Translations under genes and position numbers: made by a program
Source of the DNA: CAZDXB01 sp964509335
Lineage (GTDB): Bacteria; Bacteroidota; Ignavibacteria; Kapaibacteriales; UBA2268
Direction of reading: 5' to 3'
NCBI GenBank assembly: GCA_964509335.1
Contig: CAZDXB010000008.1
Location: forward strand, 1 to 64,000
Length of the DNA: 64,000 nucleotides
In this document: positions 55,821 to 64,000 of the stretch, in pieces
Layout: each line of letters starts with the position of its first letter
Position numbering within the stretch: the stretch's first letter is position 1
The notes under the pieces: model-generated
Database searches by the model: none
The model's input: the letters and a program-made list of their open reading frames with translations, nothing else
Told to the model about the DNA's origin: nothing

Positions 55821-57965
55821 TTATTTATTAACCAAAACCTTTATCGTTCTCGACGCCGTCCCGTGTTTTATGTTTATCAGATAGACTCCGTTCTCGACGC
55901 CGGAGCAGTCCCATACCAAGTAACCCTTGTATGACGCTAGCTTGTCTATCCTAATGTCTTTTTTACCGGCGATTTTCCTTCCGTAAACATTATATACAGC
56001 TATTTTGTCGTCTTCTATATTTCTGCTTTTATCCCAAAAAACTAAAGAGCGGACTTCGTTTTTCGCAGGCATTGGGAAAGCGGGGCAAGTATATAAGTGA
56101 TTTACCGCTTCCGTTTGGCTTTTTACCGAAACGGTTATCCCGAAGTCGCTGAGTTTCGCTTTAAATAAGCCTCTTGACGAAGAACCAAAAATGTAGTCGC
56201 CTATCGCTTCAAATTCGTTAAAATTGGTTACGTCAATTTCCATACTTGTATTTTCCCAACTTTTTCCGTTGTCTGTCGTTAGCATTACGCCGGTTTTAGA
56301 CGAGACAAATATAGCGCTGTCTAACGGGTAAATGGCTATTATTTCTTTTAATTTTTCGTTATTAATATTAGACCAAGTCTCTCCGTTATCTGTTGAATAA
56401 AATAAGCCGCGTTTTTCCGTGCCGGCGTATATATTTCCGTCGTAAACGGCTAAATCTCTAATCGTTAGTTTTACAGAGTCGGGCGGCAAACCGTTGTTTT
56501 TTATACGAAACCAAGTTTCTCCCTTATCAGTAGAAAAAAATATTCCCTTATTAACCGTTCCGCAAAATATTTTATTTTGGTTTTTAACCAAGTCTGAAAA
56601 CTTGTAATTCCCGCCAATTTCAATTTTATTCCATTTTCCTCCGTTGTCGGTAGAATAATATAACCCCCCGGCTGTTGAAATAATCATCTTGTTTTCAAGG
56701 AATAAGAATACTGAAACAGTAAGATCGTAAACAGACGACAAGCCGTTATTTACCGAACGCCAATTTTCCCCATTATCGGTAGATAAAATTATTCCTCTTC
56801 CAAAATACAAACCGACGAAAATATTTTCTCCGTTTATTCCTAAACTAGTAGCGGACTTCTCCGAGAATTCTGAACTAATTAAAGACCAACTTTCTCCATT
56901 GTCCGTTGAATAAAACAATCCGTTCTTATAAGTTCCGGCGTAAATTTTGTCGCCTTGAACGTCGATGTCCATAACATAAAGTTCGTTAATATTCATATTT
57001 GGATGCGACCAATTTTCACCTTTATCCTCTGAAATAAATATACCGTTCGGCGAGCCGGCGAAAATACAATCGTCTTTAATAGTAACTTCCCATAAATCTT
57101 CGCCGTATAAGTAACGATAGAAAAAACCGCCTTTATCGTTGGATACAAAAATCCCGTCGTTTGTCCCAGCAACTACTAAACTATCTTCGATAGCAATATC
57201 ATTAATCTCTGCATAAACCGACTCTACTTTTTCCCAAGTCTCGCCGTTGTCGGTCGATTTGAAAACTCCGTAGTCCATTGTGCCGGCGAACACGCAATTC
57301 CCGCTTGCCGCAAGACAATCTATAGAAGTGGGTTTTTCATATCCTAATTCTTTTCTCTCCCATATTTCTCCGTCGTTTGTCGATACATAAACAGCTTTAT
57401 GTTTACCCGCGTATATATAATTGCCCTCTATCGCTAACGATTCGACCCCGGGATACTCAATACCGTTATTTCTCGGCGTCCAGCTTTCTCCCTTGTTCGA
57501 CGACATAAATATTCCTTCGCTGGAAGCAACAAATATTTTATCGTCTTTTATTTTAATATCGGTAATGTATAGGTCGGCTAAACCAACGGACTTCCAGTTT
57601 TTACCTCTATTTGTCGATATATATACGCCTAAATGTTCCGGGGTTAATTATCCCGAAACATATACGCTTCCAGACATATAGGCGTATATATTATCATATT
57701 TTCTGTCGTATGCAAAACAGCTAATTCCCAATCCAAATACAAAATCTTCGCGTTTAGGCAATTCGACGATTTTTAGTTTATTCCAACTCTCTCCGTTATC
57801 AGTAGAGATTAAAAAATTATTTCCTTGTCTAATGTAAAGGCTATCGCCTATATTAAATAAAGTTCCCGCGGATACATTGCCATTAGGTCCGTTAGTTCTT
57901 TGCCAGTCGGCGTAAGAAACGCAAAAAGAGAGCGATAAAATTAGTATAAAAATTATTTTCTTCAT
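55821..57965 (-). pseudogene. T9SS-sorted Asp-box propeller gene split by an in-frame TAA
   Basis: One continuous reading frame of 714 codons runs from ATG 57965 (GAGGAG site before it) to 55821, broken by a single TAA at 57648-57650 (codon 106). Before it are the signal peptide (KKIIFILILSLSFCVSYA) and the first Asp box (STDNGESW). After it the same frame goes on at once (LTPEHLGVYISTNRGKNW). It contains about a dozen further Asp boxes and a T9SS sorting end (FPMPAKNEVRSLVFW, YNVYGRKI, ENGVYLINI). An internal ATG at 57506 could start a 561-residue product, but without a signal peptide. I call it a recent nonsense pseudogene unless a sequencing error or readthrough is shown. Confidence 0.8.
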
Positions 57966-58115
57966 AACCAACTCCTCAAATTATTTTAATTTTGTCAAAG
58001 TTCTATTATATATAACAACTGAAAGTCGAAAACGTTTCATCTTGGATTGACTTTTTTGAGTTTTTCCTTTTTTACGTTACCTAATTTCAATTCTATCATT
58101 TTATAAAATAATCTC

Positions 58116-58321
58116 GGGGCTGTCTCATAAGTAAAAAGCGCTTTATCTTTTATTATATCGGCGCGTCAAAAAATCCTCATCTCTGGATCCCCGCTTCCGC
58201 GGGAATGACTCCTAGACGTCATTCCAAGCTTGACAGAGAAGCTGGAGAAGACGATTATTTTTGGAATTCCATTATTAAACATTGCAATATTGTCAATACA
58301 ATCGAGTTTTGAGACAGCCCC
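58116..58321. mobile_element. MITE-like element with GGGGCTGTCTCA terminal inverted repeats
   Basis: A 206-bp element with ends GGGGCTGTCTCATAA (58116-58130) and TTTTGAGACAGCCCC (58307-58321). Its right end reads, reversed, GGGGCTGTCTCAAAACTCGAT, which matches the left end of the element at 17341. The inside holds a separate CCCGCTTCCGCGGG repeat and has no open frame. It looks like a non-autonomous derivative of an insertion sequence with these ends; the family is not assigned. No clear target duplication. Confidence 0.75.
58182..58225. repeat. Repeat CTGGATCCCCGCTTCCGCGGGAATGAC type
   Basis: Within the element, CTGGATCCCCGC-TTCC-GCGGGAATGAC is followed by CGTCATTCCAAGCTTGACAG. Hairpins of the form GTCATTCCCGCG..CGGGGATCCAG are well-known dispersed repeats in many proteobacterial genomes, so its presence here is of interest as a nested or horizontally shared repeat. 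Confidence 0.5.
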
Positions 58322-58377
58322 TTTCCGTTTTTTTCTAGATTTCCAACGCCTTGAAAGTATCGGGCGTCTTCTCTTAC

Positions 58378-58403
58378 GTAGAGACGCAAAATCTTGCGTC
58401 TCT
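58378..58403. terminator. Palindrome GAGACGCAAAATCTTGCGTCTC followed by T-run
   Basis: Second copy of the palindrome at 55789-55814, here followed by TTTTTATTTA on the plus strand. On the minus strand it lies 60-90 bases after the stop of the gene at 58466. Both a repeat and a possible terminator. Confidence 0.5.
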
Positions 58404-58465
58404 TTTTATTTAGCCCCCTATTTGCCTCATTCCGAAATTACAATTTTGAAAGGAAATAGTTCTCG

Positions 58466-59845
58466 CTACCTCAAAATAACCAGCGGCTTGGCTATTCGTT
58501 TTTCGCCGTTTATAGTCATTGTTATCCAATACGTTCCCGAAGCGAGCGACGTTTCGGGCGTATATTGCAATGTATGCTCGCCGGCGACCCGGTAACCGCT
58601 GTAGATTTTGTCTATAGTTACGCCTAACTTATTATTAATATCTATTTGTATATAAGAATCGTTTGCGTTCTTAAATTTTACGCCGCGCGAATTGGAATAC
58701 GATGGATTTGGATAGATTTTTAAATCATAATCTTGAATCGTTTCCTTATCGTCAACTCCAACCGATAAGCTATTTGAATATATGTATTTAATTCGCGTAG
58801 AAACAATGCCTGTGTTTTGAGAACCAAAAGCGACGTTTTCAAGAGGGGAATCAGGGACGTATTCGTAGCTTTGATTTTCCCAAGTTTCGCCTCCGTCGGT
58901 CGATTTTATTATTTGGGTCGAGCCTAATCCGTAAATTACATTTTCGTTTACGCAGTGTAAAGCGTTCATATAAGGCGTCTGCTCGTCACCTTCGTAAACA
59001 ATATTCCAAGTTAGACCGCCGTCGGTGGTTTTCTTTATAATGGGGGTTCTATCGACGCTCCAAGCTTTATGCCCGCCTATGAAGCCAATCTTATCGTTGG
59101 CAAAATCCATTGAATATATACAGTTGTCCGATTCTTTGAAATAATCCCAAGACGCGCCTTTATCCGTTGTGTAAATTATCCAACTTGTTTTTGTTTCATC
59201 AACAAAACTATCGAGAATAAATTCTAATAATAATATAGTACTATCGCTTAACCTTTTAATTTTTGGCGCAATTTTAAGACTTTTTTCATCAATTATAATT
59301 TCTGGTATATGAATTTTTTCCCAACTCTTGCCAGAATCATCTGTTATCGAAATAAAATCTTGAGCGTAGAAAAAAGCGGCGCCGAGTTTATTATTTAAAA
59401 AAGAAAGTCCCGAGCAATAGCCAAACTTTGACGATGAAGAAGTATCCCTTTTTATTCCAAAATCGGTTGTATCCCAAGACATTCCGCCGTCAGTAGTTTT
59501 TAGTATTAAACCGAATTCAGTTCCGGCTATTATTGTATTCTTGGAGATTTGTTCAACTTCCAAAATTTTCATTGGAAACATATTATCGGGAATGCTGAAC
59601 TTGCTTTGCCACTTTACTTTCCAAGTCTCGCCGGCGTCGGTTGACGTTTTAATGAAAGTGTACCAATTATACTCGTCGTCTTCTACTATATTATGTTCGC
59701 CGACTAGCGAGTAATTAAGCGAATCGTAAGCGTCGATGTCGAAGAATTTCTCGTGCTCGACAACGTCGATAATATTCCATTCCTCGGCTGATAATTTTCC
59801 TACAATTGCGATAACTAAGATAACGAATATTAATGTTTTCTTCAT
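58466..59845 (-). CDS. T9SS-sorted Asp-box propeller protein
   Basis: The 459-residue secreted protein has a signal peptide (about 1-20, KLSA). A propeller body has Asp boxes (KTSTDAGETW, KTTDGGMSW, TDDSGKSW, YTTDKGASW, KTTDGGLTW, KSTDGGETW). A T9SS sorting domain ends it (about 375-459: KIYPNPSYSNSRGV, INNKLGVTI, LASGTYWITM). GGAGG lies 7 bases before the ATG. A terminator for the upstream gene sits only some 10-46 bases before its start, so it is either independently transcribed or fed by readthrough. Related in build to the propellers at 48236, 50548 and 55821. Confidence 0.83.
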   Translation of the reverse strand: MKKTLIFVILVIAIVGKLSAEEWNIIDVVEHEKFFDIDAYDSLNYSLVGEHNIVEDDEYNWYTFIKTSTDAGETWKVKWQSKFSIPDNMFPMKILEVEQISKNTIIAGTEFGLILKTTDGGMSWDTTDFGIKRDTSSSSKFGYCSGLSFLNNKLGAAFFYAQDFISITDDSGKSWEKIHIPEIIIDEKSLKIAPKIKRLSDSTILLLEFILDSFVDETKTSWIIYTTDKGASWDYFKESDNCIYSMDFANDKIGFIGGHKAWSVDRTPIIKKTTDGGLTWNIVYEGDEQTPYMNALHCVNENVIYGLGSTQIIKSTDGGETWENQSYEYVPDSPLENVAFGSQNTGIVSTRIKYIYSNSLSVGVDDKETIQDYDLKIYPNPSYSNSRGVKFKNANDSYIQIDINNKLGVTIDKIYSGYRVAGEHTLQYTPETSLASGTYWITMTINGEKRIAKPLVILR

Positions 59846-59855
59846 AAAGCCTCCA

Positions 59856-59891
59856 AAATAAAAGGAGCCGTCCTCTAAAAAGAACGGCTCC
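59856..59891 (-). terminator. Terminator after the gene at 59903
   Basis: On the minus strand GGAGCCGT...ACGGCTCC (8-bp stem, 12-base loop) is followed by TTTTATTTT, beginning about 12 bases after the stop of the 59903-60943 gene. Confidence 0.85.
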
Positions 59892-59902
59892 CGCGTTTAA
59901 CA

Positions 59903-60943
59903 TCATTTATGTATAACAAACGAACCTTTCGAGTCAATTCTGCCGTTTATTTCAATATTGTAGAAATAAATCCCGTCCGATAGATTTATCAACCTTAATG
60001 AAGTCTCCATTGCCTTCGATTTTTTTATAATTGATTTATTATACAAAACTTCGCCTCGAGAATCGAATATTTTTAGCCTAAGTTCTCCCAAATAATCAGA
60101 ATTGTATTTTAGATTAAAAGAACCTTCGTTCGGATTCGGGGCAATAGAAGAGTTCTTTGAGCCAAATTCAGATTCTTTAACGCCGGCAAAGGGGTCTGGG
60201 TCTGGCTCCCACCCCGGAGCATACCAATTGAATTTTAAATTAGAACAACTGGCTTGACAACGCACTGGCTCTTCGCATTCCGGTTGTTCTCCACCGCCTC
60301 CGACATCGTACCATTCCATTTTGACTAAATCCGTCCCATCCCAAGTCAAATGATAATACATCCAACAGCAAACATCGTCTTGGCAATGTATCCAATAATC
60401 GATAGCGCTAAATTCTAACGAGTTATCTGGATTGACTGTATAATTAACCCCCGGTAATAATTCAGTTGTATCTAACATTCCGGACGGAACTACTAGATTG
60501 TAAACAGTTGGATTTGGACCGTTTGGGTCGTCTGAAACATCTACCTCCGAACAAGGATGTTCGTTTGCAAGATATTGCTTATCAGGCTGTCCCCATCCCA
60601 TATCGTCAACGTCCAAGATCCTGGCATAGGCATTTTTTGTGATTTCAGCCGAAGAAGCCGGACAATCGTCGCCGTATATTTTGTATATACCGACTATTTG
60701 CAATTCGTTTCTAACGCCGTCGCTCGTAGTTCTGTAGTAATATTCTATAATATACTGACAATTATCTCCAATAGTCATAGTCAAAGTATTAGGTCCAATC
60801 CAATCGGTATCGGGATACAATTCAGTGCAAGGGTCGGTTTCCCCAATATTTATTTCAACTACGTCGGCGGAACTTATGCTATAAGCTCCTAGAAAAGCTA
60901 TTATAAATGTTATCGCTACAGATATTAATTTAAAACGTTTCAT
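59903..60943 (-). CDS. T9SS-sorted Cys-rich secreted protein
   Basis: The 346-residue protein starts at ATG 60943, preceded by AAGGAGA; a longer upstream frame lacks such a site. Signal peptide about 1-27 (AYSISSA). The body is rich in Cys, Trp and Tyr (CTELYPDTDWIG, CQDDVCCWMYYHLTW, CQASCSNLKFNW), suggesting a disulfide-stabilised extracellular domain. The sorting domain covers about 270-346 (IAPNPNEGSFNL, LRLKIFDSRGEV, LSDGIYFYNI). Its style resembles the truncated 239-residue proteins at 49630 and 51942, but sequence identity is not obvious. Function unknown. Confidence 0.78.
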   Translation of the reverse strand: MKRFKLISVAITFIIAFLGAYSISSADVVEINIGETDPCTELYPDTDWIGPNTLTMTIGDNCQYIIEYYYRTTSDGVRNELQIVGIYKIYGDDCPASSAEITKNAYARILDVDDMGWGQPDKQYLANEHPCSEVDVSDDPNGPNPTVYNLVVPSGMLDTTELLPGVNYTVNPDNSLEFSAIDYWIHCQDDVCCWMYYHLTWDGTDLVKMEWYDVGGGGEQPECEEPVRCQASCSNLKFNWYAPGWEPDPDPFAGVKESEFGSKNSSIAPNPNEGSFNLKYNSDYLGELRLKIFDSRGEVLYNKSIIKKSKAMETSLRLINLSDGIYFYNIEINGRIDSKGSFVIHK

Positions 60944-61029
60944 TTTGTTATCTCCTTTGATTATAGACAATGTTATTAGATAAAAAGTTACAAATTCCGC
61001 AAAAAATTTGTTATTTTTGCGATTAGACA

Positions 61030-61132
61030 TAGTATTGCGCTTTGCTATAAAACGCAATACCGCACGGCGAGGAAGCGACGCGCTTTAAAAACGCGCGTTC
61101 GCTTCCTTTGCTTTTACGTTTTGGCAATACTA
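61030..61132. repeat. Nested inverted repeat, about 100 bp
   Basis: Outer arms TAGTATTGC (61030-61038) and GCAATACTA (61124-61132) enclose an inner hairpin, AGGAAGCGA-CGCG (61070-61082) with CGCG...TCGCTTCCT (61092-61107). It could be a small element or a structured RNA. The rest of 61133-61400 shows degenerate palindromes (61158-61172) and no gene. Confidence 0.5.
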
Positions 61133-61408
61133 AAAGCTCTCTCTTACGCTTTCCCTACTAATTCCGAAATTAGAATAAGATATGATTGTTTAACGACCGA
61201 TGAAATTACTTCCCTTTCCTCGGTCTTTTATTTAGGTAGTTTTAGCATTATTCCTCCACTTTAACAGTTCGACAAAATACGTTCCAATCTATATTTTATT
61301 TTGTCGACTTAACCTATCCCGTTTATGTTCATAATTTTCTTTTTGAATATAATAATAAAATTTATAAAAACAAAGAAAAAATATAATTATTTAAGATATT
61401 TTCCCTTT

Positions 61409-61490
61409 GTTTGCATATCTGCAAATATTTACCGCTTATTGTTTGCAAAACTGCAAATATTATTGGCTTTTTATTTGCAATTCTGCAAAT
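61409..61490. promoter_or_regulatory. Array of three TTTGCA-N4-TGCAAA dyads, 32-bp period
   Basis: Three units begin at 61409, 61441 and 61473, exactly 32 bases apart. Each has TTTGCA, a 4-base centre (TATC, AAAC, ATTC) and TGCAAA, so each is a 6-bp dyad. The sequence between units is AT-rich and not conserved. Spacing of about three helical turns puts all dyads on one face of the DNA, as in an operator or iteron array. It lies about 310-395 bases upstream of the gene at 61804. The binding protein is unknown. Confidence 0.65.
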
Positions 61491-61511
61491 GAAATTGCTT
61501 GATTTTTTTCT

Positions 61512-61607
61512 CCTTCCGAAATTTTGGAAGGGGAATGTTCCGCGAGAGTTTGGCTCGTTTCTTAACGCCAGCCGACAGCTGAAGCTGTCGGGGCGTCCGC
61601 TCTACTG
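61512..61607. repeat. Two palindromes and a dispersed repeat tail
   Basis: CCTTCCGAAA-TTTTGGAAGG at 61512-61531 and CCGACAGCT-GA-AGCTGTCGG at 61572-61591, followed by GGGCGTCCGCTCTACTG at 61591-61607, which also occurs at 171-187. No gene in 61608-61803. Confidence 0.6.
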
Positions 61608-61803
61608 ATATTAGAATTTGTGAGTGAGATTAAACGAACTTTCTCGCGTAAAAATTCAAAAAAAATCAGATTTTTTGAAACATAACGCGCTTTCGTTTGT
61701 TATATACAAATGGACTTTGACAAAAAACGAAAAATAATAATTATCCGATGTATTTCGGAAATTTTGTTAAGAATTGTTTTTTTTAATAAAAAGAAGGAGC
61801 GAT

Positions 61804-63063
61804 ATGCGAAAGGCTATTTACTTATTGATTTTAGCGAGTTTATTGTCTTTGAGCGCGGTTATGGTTAAAGGTCAAACCGAATGGGAGGTCTATAACGCGT
61901 CGAATACTCCATTGGGTACGAGCTGGGTTTATAGGATAGCGATTGACGACGAAAGCAACAAATGGTTTGGAACTTGGGGCGGCGGCGTAGCGAAATTCGA
62001 CGGCGAAAGTTGGACGATTTATAACGAAACGAATTCCGAAATACCCAGCAATTACGTGACTTCAACGGCGATTGACGGCGACGATAAGTGGTTCGGAATA
62101 ATGAATCGAGGGGTAATTAAATTAAGCAACAACGATACTTGGACGTTATACGACTCTGTTTCTTCTGGTTTACCGAAGGATTACGTAAGCTGTATAGCGT
62201 TCGACGGCAGCGGAGCTAAGTGGATCTGCACTTGGGGCGGCGGCTTGGCAAAATACGACGATGAAAATTGGACGGTTTACAATGAATCTAATTCCGATTT
62301 GCCCGGTAATTACGTCCGTTCTTTAGCTTTAGAGGAAAACGGCGACATTTGGATAGGAACCCTCAAAGGCGCGGTCAAATACGACGGCGAAAATTGGACT
62401 ATTTACGACGAGTCAAATTCAGATTTGCCCGATAATCGCGTAATCCAAGTAGCTATCGACAGCGCCGGAGTAAAATGGCTGGGGACTTTTACGGGCGTCG
62501 CAAAATACGACGATGAAAATTGGACGATTTACGACACTTCAAATTCCAACTTGCCCGACAATAGAATACTTTCAATCGCGATAGATAAACGCGGAAATAA
62601 ATGGTTCGGAACGACTGGTTCGGGAGCTATAAAATACGACGGCGAGGACTGGACAGTTTACGACGCTTCTAATAGCGGATTGCCGGATAACAAAGTAGAA
62701 GATATAGCCATAGATAACGACGGCGCAATTTGGTTCGGAACGGAAAGCGGCGTCGCCGTTATGAGAGAAAGTTCCAGTATAATAGAAAAAAATACAACCG
62801 AGCCTATTGTCGCGTCAATATATCCAAACCCGCTCTCGGACAAAGCGACTATAAATTTTGAAATTTGCCGCTCCGTTAACGTCGAGATTTTCATTATTGA
62901 CGCTTTTGGAAGGGAGATTAAAAGAATAGTTGACGACAAGTTTTTTTCCCGAGGAGCGCATAAATTGGATTTTTCCGCCGGTAGCTTAGCGACGGGAGTT
63001 TATTATATTATCGTAAACGCCGGCGAAAAAACAAGCGCGATACGGATACTTTCGGTTAATTAA
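61804..63063 (+). CDS. T9SS-sorted regulator-propeller-type protein (seven repeats)
   Basis: The 419-residue protein starts at ATG 61804, behind GAAGGAGC; the longer frame begins with an unsupported TTG. Signal peptide about 1-23 (MVKGQ). Residues about 35-325 are seven regular repeats of about 42 residues (IAIDxxGxKWFGT...GxAKYDxENWTIYDxSNSxLPDNxV) of the two-component-regulator-propeller (Reg_prop) type, here secreted rather than fused to a histidine kinase. A sorting domain ends it (about 345-419: IYPNPLSDKATINF, IDAFGREI, LATGVYYIIV). Repeats this alike suggest recent internal expansion. Confidence 0.83.
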   Translation: MRKAIYLLILASLLSLSAVMVKGQTEWEVYNASNTPLGTSWVYRIAIDDESNKWFGTWGGGVAKFDGESWTIYNETNSEIPSNYVTSTAIDGDDKWFGIMNRGVIKLSNNDTWTLYDSVSSGLPKDYVSCIAFDGSGAKWICTWGGGLAKYDDENWTVYNESNSDLPGNYVRSLALEENGDIWIGTLKGAVKYDGENWTIYDESNSDLPDNRVIQVAIDSAGVKWLGTFTGVAKYDDENWTIYDTSNSNLPDNRILSIAIDKRGNKWFGTTGSGAIKYDGEDWTVYDASNSGLPDNKVEDIAIDNDGAIWFGTESGVAVMRESSSIIEKNTTEPIVASIYPNPLSDKATINFEICRSVNVEIFIIDAFGREIKRIVDDKFFSRGAHKLDFSAGSLATGVYYIIVNAGEKTSAIRILSVN

Positions 63064-63168
63064 TAACGACGGATATTTTTGAAAACTATATTTAAATTTA
63101 ATAATTTTATCGCAACGATTGAATTTTAGATAACAAATATTATTATTTTTCCAAACTAAGGATTGTAT

Positions 63169-64000
63169 ATGAGGCTGCCGATATTTTTTGTTTTTATTAT
63201 ACTTGCTTGTCAAATTACAAATTCGAGAGTTCTAAAAGTCGGACCGACGAGGGCTTATAAAACGCCGAGCGAAGCGGTGGCTGAAACGAGCGACGGAGAT
63301 ACAGTTGAAATCGACGCCGGAGTTTACGAGCGCGACGTCGCCGTTTGGAACAGCGACAATCTTTACGTAAAAGGAATAGGCGGGCGCGCCCATTTAAAAT
63401 CAGAAGGCAACGCCGCTCAGAAAAAAGCTATCTGGGTTATTAACGGGAACAATTTCACCGTTGAAAATGTCGAATTTTCTGAATGCTCTGTGTCCGATAA
63501 AAACGGAGCGGGCATTAGACAACAAGGAACAAATTTGACGGTTAGGAATTGCTATTTCCACGACAACGAAAACGGAATACTTACAAGCAACGATTCCGAC
63601 AGCGAAATTTTAATCGAATATTCGATTTTTGAAAACAACGGTTACGGCGACGGTTACACGCATAATATGTATATAAATCGCGTCAAGAAATTTACTCTTA
63701 GATATTGCTATAGTAAACAAGCGAATATAGGGCATTGCGTGAAAAGCAGAGCTAGCGAGAATCACATTCTATATAATAGAATAATGGACGAATGGGGCGG
63801 CTCGGCTAGTATGCTGTTAGATTTGCCAAACGGCGGCGAATCCTACGTTGTCGGCAACGTTTTTATGCAAAGCGCCGCCGCCGAAAATTATAGAATGGTT
63901 ACTTACGGTTTGGAAGGTTTGTCTAATCCAACAAACGAATTGTATTTCGCGTACAATACTTTGGTAAATTATAGGCATAGCTGCAATTTTGTCGCCGTAA
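63169..64000 (+). CDS. Right-handed parallel beta-helix lipoprotein (partial, cut by window end)
   Basis: An open frame from ATG 63169 runs through 277 codons to the end of the window without a stop. It begins with a lipoprotein-like signal (FFVFIILAC, Cys14). It then has the GPTRAYKTPSEAV...GDTVEIDAGVY opening of right-handed beta-helix proteins and repeated N-G/N-x-F/Y turns (VENVEFSEC, VRNCYFHDN, IEYSIFENNGYGDG). This fits an extracellular polysaccharide-binding or -cleaving beta-helix (pectate-lyase/NosD-like). A C-terminal sorting domain, if any, lies outside. The gene follows the previous one by 105 bases on the same strand. Confidence 0.75.
   Translation, partial: MRLPIFFVFIILACQITNSRVLKVGPTRAYKTPSEAVAETSDGDTVEIDAGVYERDVAVWNSDNLYVKGIGGRAHLKSEGNAAQKKAIWVINGNNFTVENVEFSECSVSDKNGAGIRQQGTNLTVRNCYFHDNENGILTSNDSDSEILIEYSIFENNGYGDGYTHNMYINRVKKFTLRYCYSKQANIGHCVKSRASENHILYNRIMDEWGGSASMLLDLPNGGESYVVGNVFMQSAAAENYRMVTYGLEGLSNPTNELYFAYNTLVNYRHSCNFVAV

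Noticed and set aside
60944..61057. Longer N terminus for the 59903 cargo gene
   Set aside because: ATG 60943 has a strong AAGGAGA site and starts a clean signal peptide; the upstream extension does neither.
61409..61504. CRISPR-like periodic array
   Set aside because: Only three units of 32 bp with a 16-base dyad each and short AT-rich spacers; no cas gene in the window.

Overview
The window looks like chromosomal DNA (AT-leaning, densely coded) from a Gram-negative, non-phage member of the Bacteroidota/Chlorobiota side of the FCB group. A Kapabacteria- or Ignavibacteria-like lineage is my best inference. The main evidence is a ~2300-residue SprA homologue (outer-membrane translocon of the type IX secretion system, T9SS) and about a dozen secreted proteins ending in the T9SS type A sorting domain (YPNP ... 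GxYxxx ... K). A DNPR-motif MurE (meso-DAP peptidoglycan), SecG, LolC/E-like permease and OmpA proteins fit a diderm. MenA points to menaquinone respiration.

Layout. 1-460: repeat-rich intergenic DNA. 0.5-3 kb: MgtE Mg2+ transporter, a PPP-type phosphatase, a decayed lipocalin-like fragment and tRNA-Val(CAC). 3.2-10.2 kb: sprA. 10.3-12.6 kb: an overlapping pair resembling the NfnAB ferredoxin:NADP oxidoreductase. 12.7-18.4 kb: POT-family transporter, PlsC acyltransferase with an ArsR regulator, MenA plus a second UbiA-like protein, a small ORF carrying an inserted palindromic element, and an EamA transporter. 18.8-24.5 kb: two T9SS cargo proteins, FKBP lipoprotein, Aat, GT-C-like membrane protein. 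24.7-27.7 kb: an unusual S1-domain protein with a long acidic tail, then S6 and L9 (no S18 between them). 27.9-36.4 kb: three large envelope or secreted proteins (WD40-like T9SS protein, barrel/OmpA protein, S41-like protein without its catalytic residues). 36.4-48.1 kb: DUF2007, DHOD-like protein, LolC/E-like permease with MoxR ATPase, PorE-like OmpA/PD40 protein, aconitase-X pair, SecG, MurE and small unknowns.

48.2-64 kb is an accessory region dominated by T9SS cargo, mostly Asp-box (BNR) beta-propellers. It contains a 2.3-kb tandem duplication of two cargo genes plus a MITE-like element, a cargo gene split by one in-frame TAA, a terminal-inverted-repeat element with GGGGCTGTCTCA ends, many short dispersed palindromes, and an unexplained array of three TTTGCA-N4-TGCAAA dyads with an exact 32-bp period. 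The last gene (parallel beta-helix lipoprotein) runs off the right end.

Functionally, SprA would export the cargo proteins and the OmpA/PD40 protein may anchor or energise the apparatus, but no PorK/L/M/N, PorV or PorU gene is visible here. No CRISPR array, prophage, intact transposase or defence system was seen. The least explained structures are the 32-bp dyad array, the palindromic elements that have entered coding sequence, and the cargo-gene duplication whose divergence is confined to the sorting-domain end.
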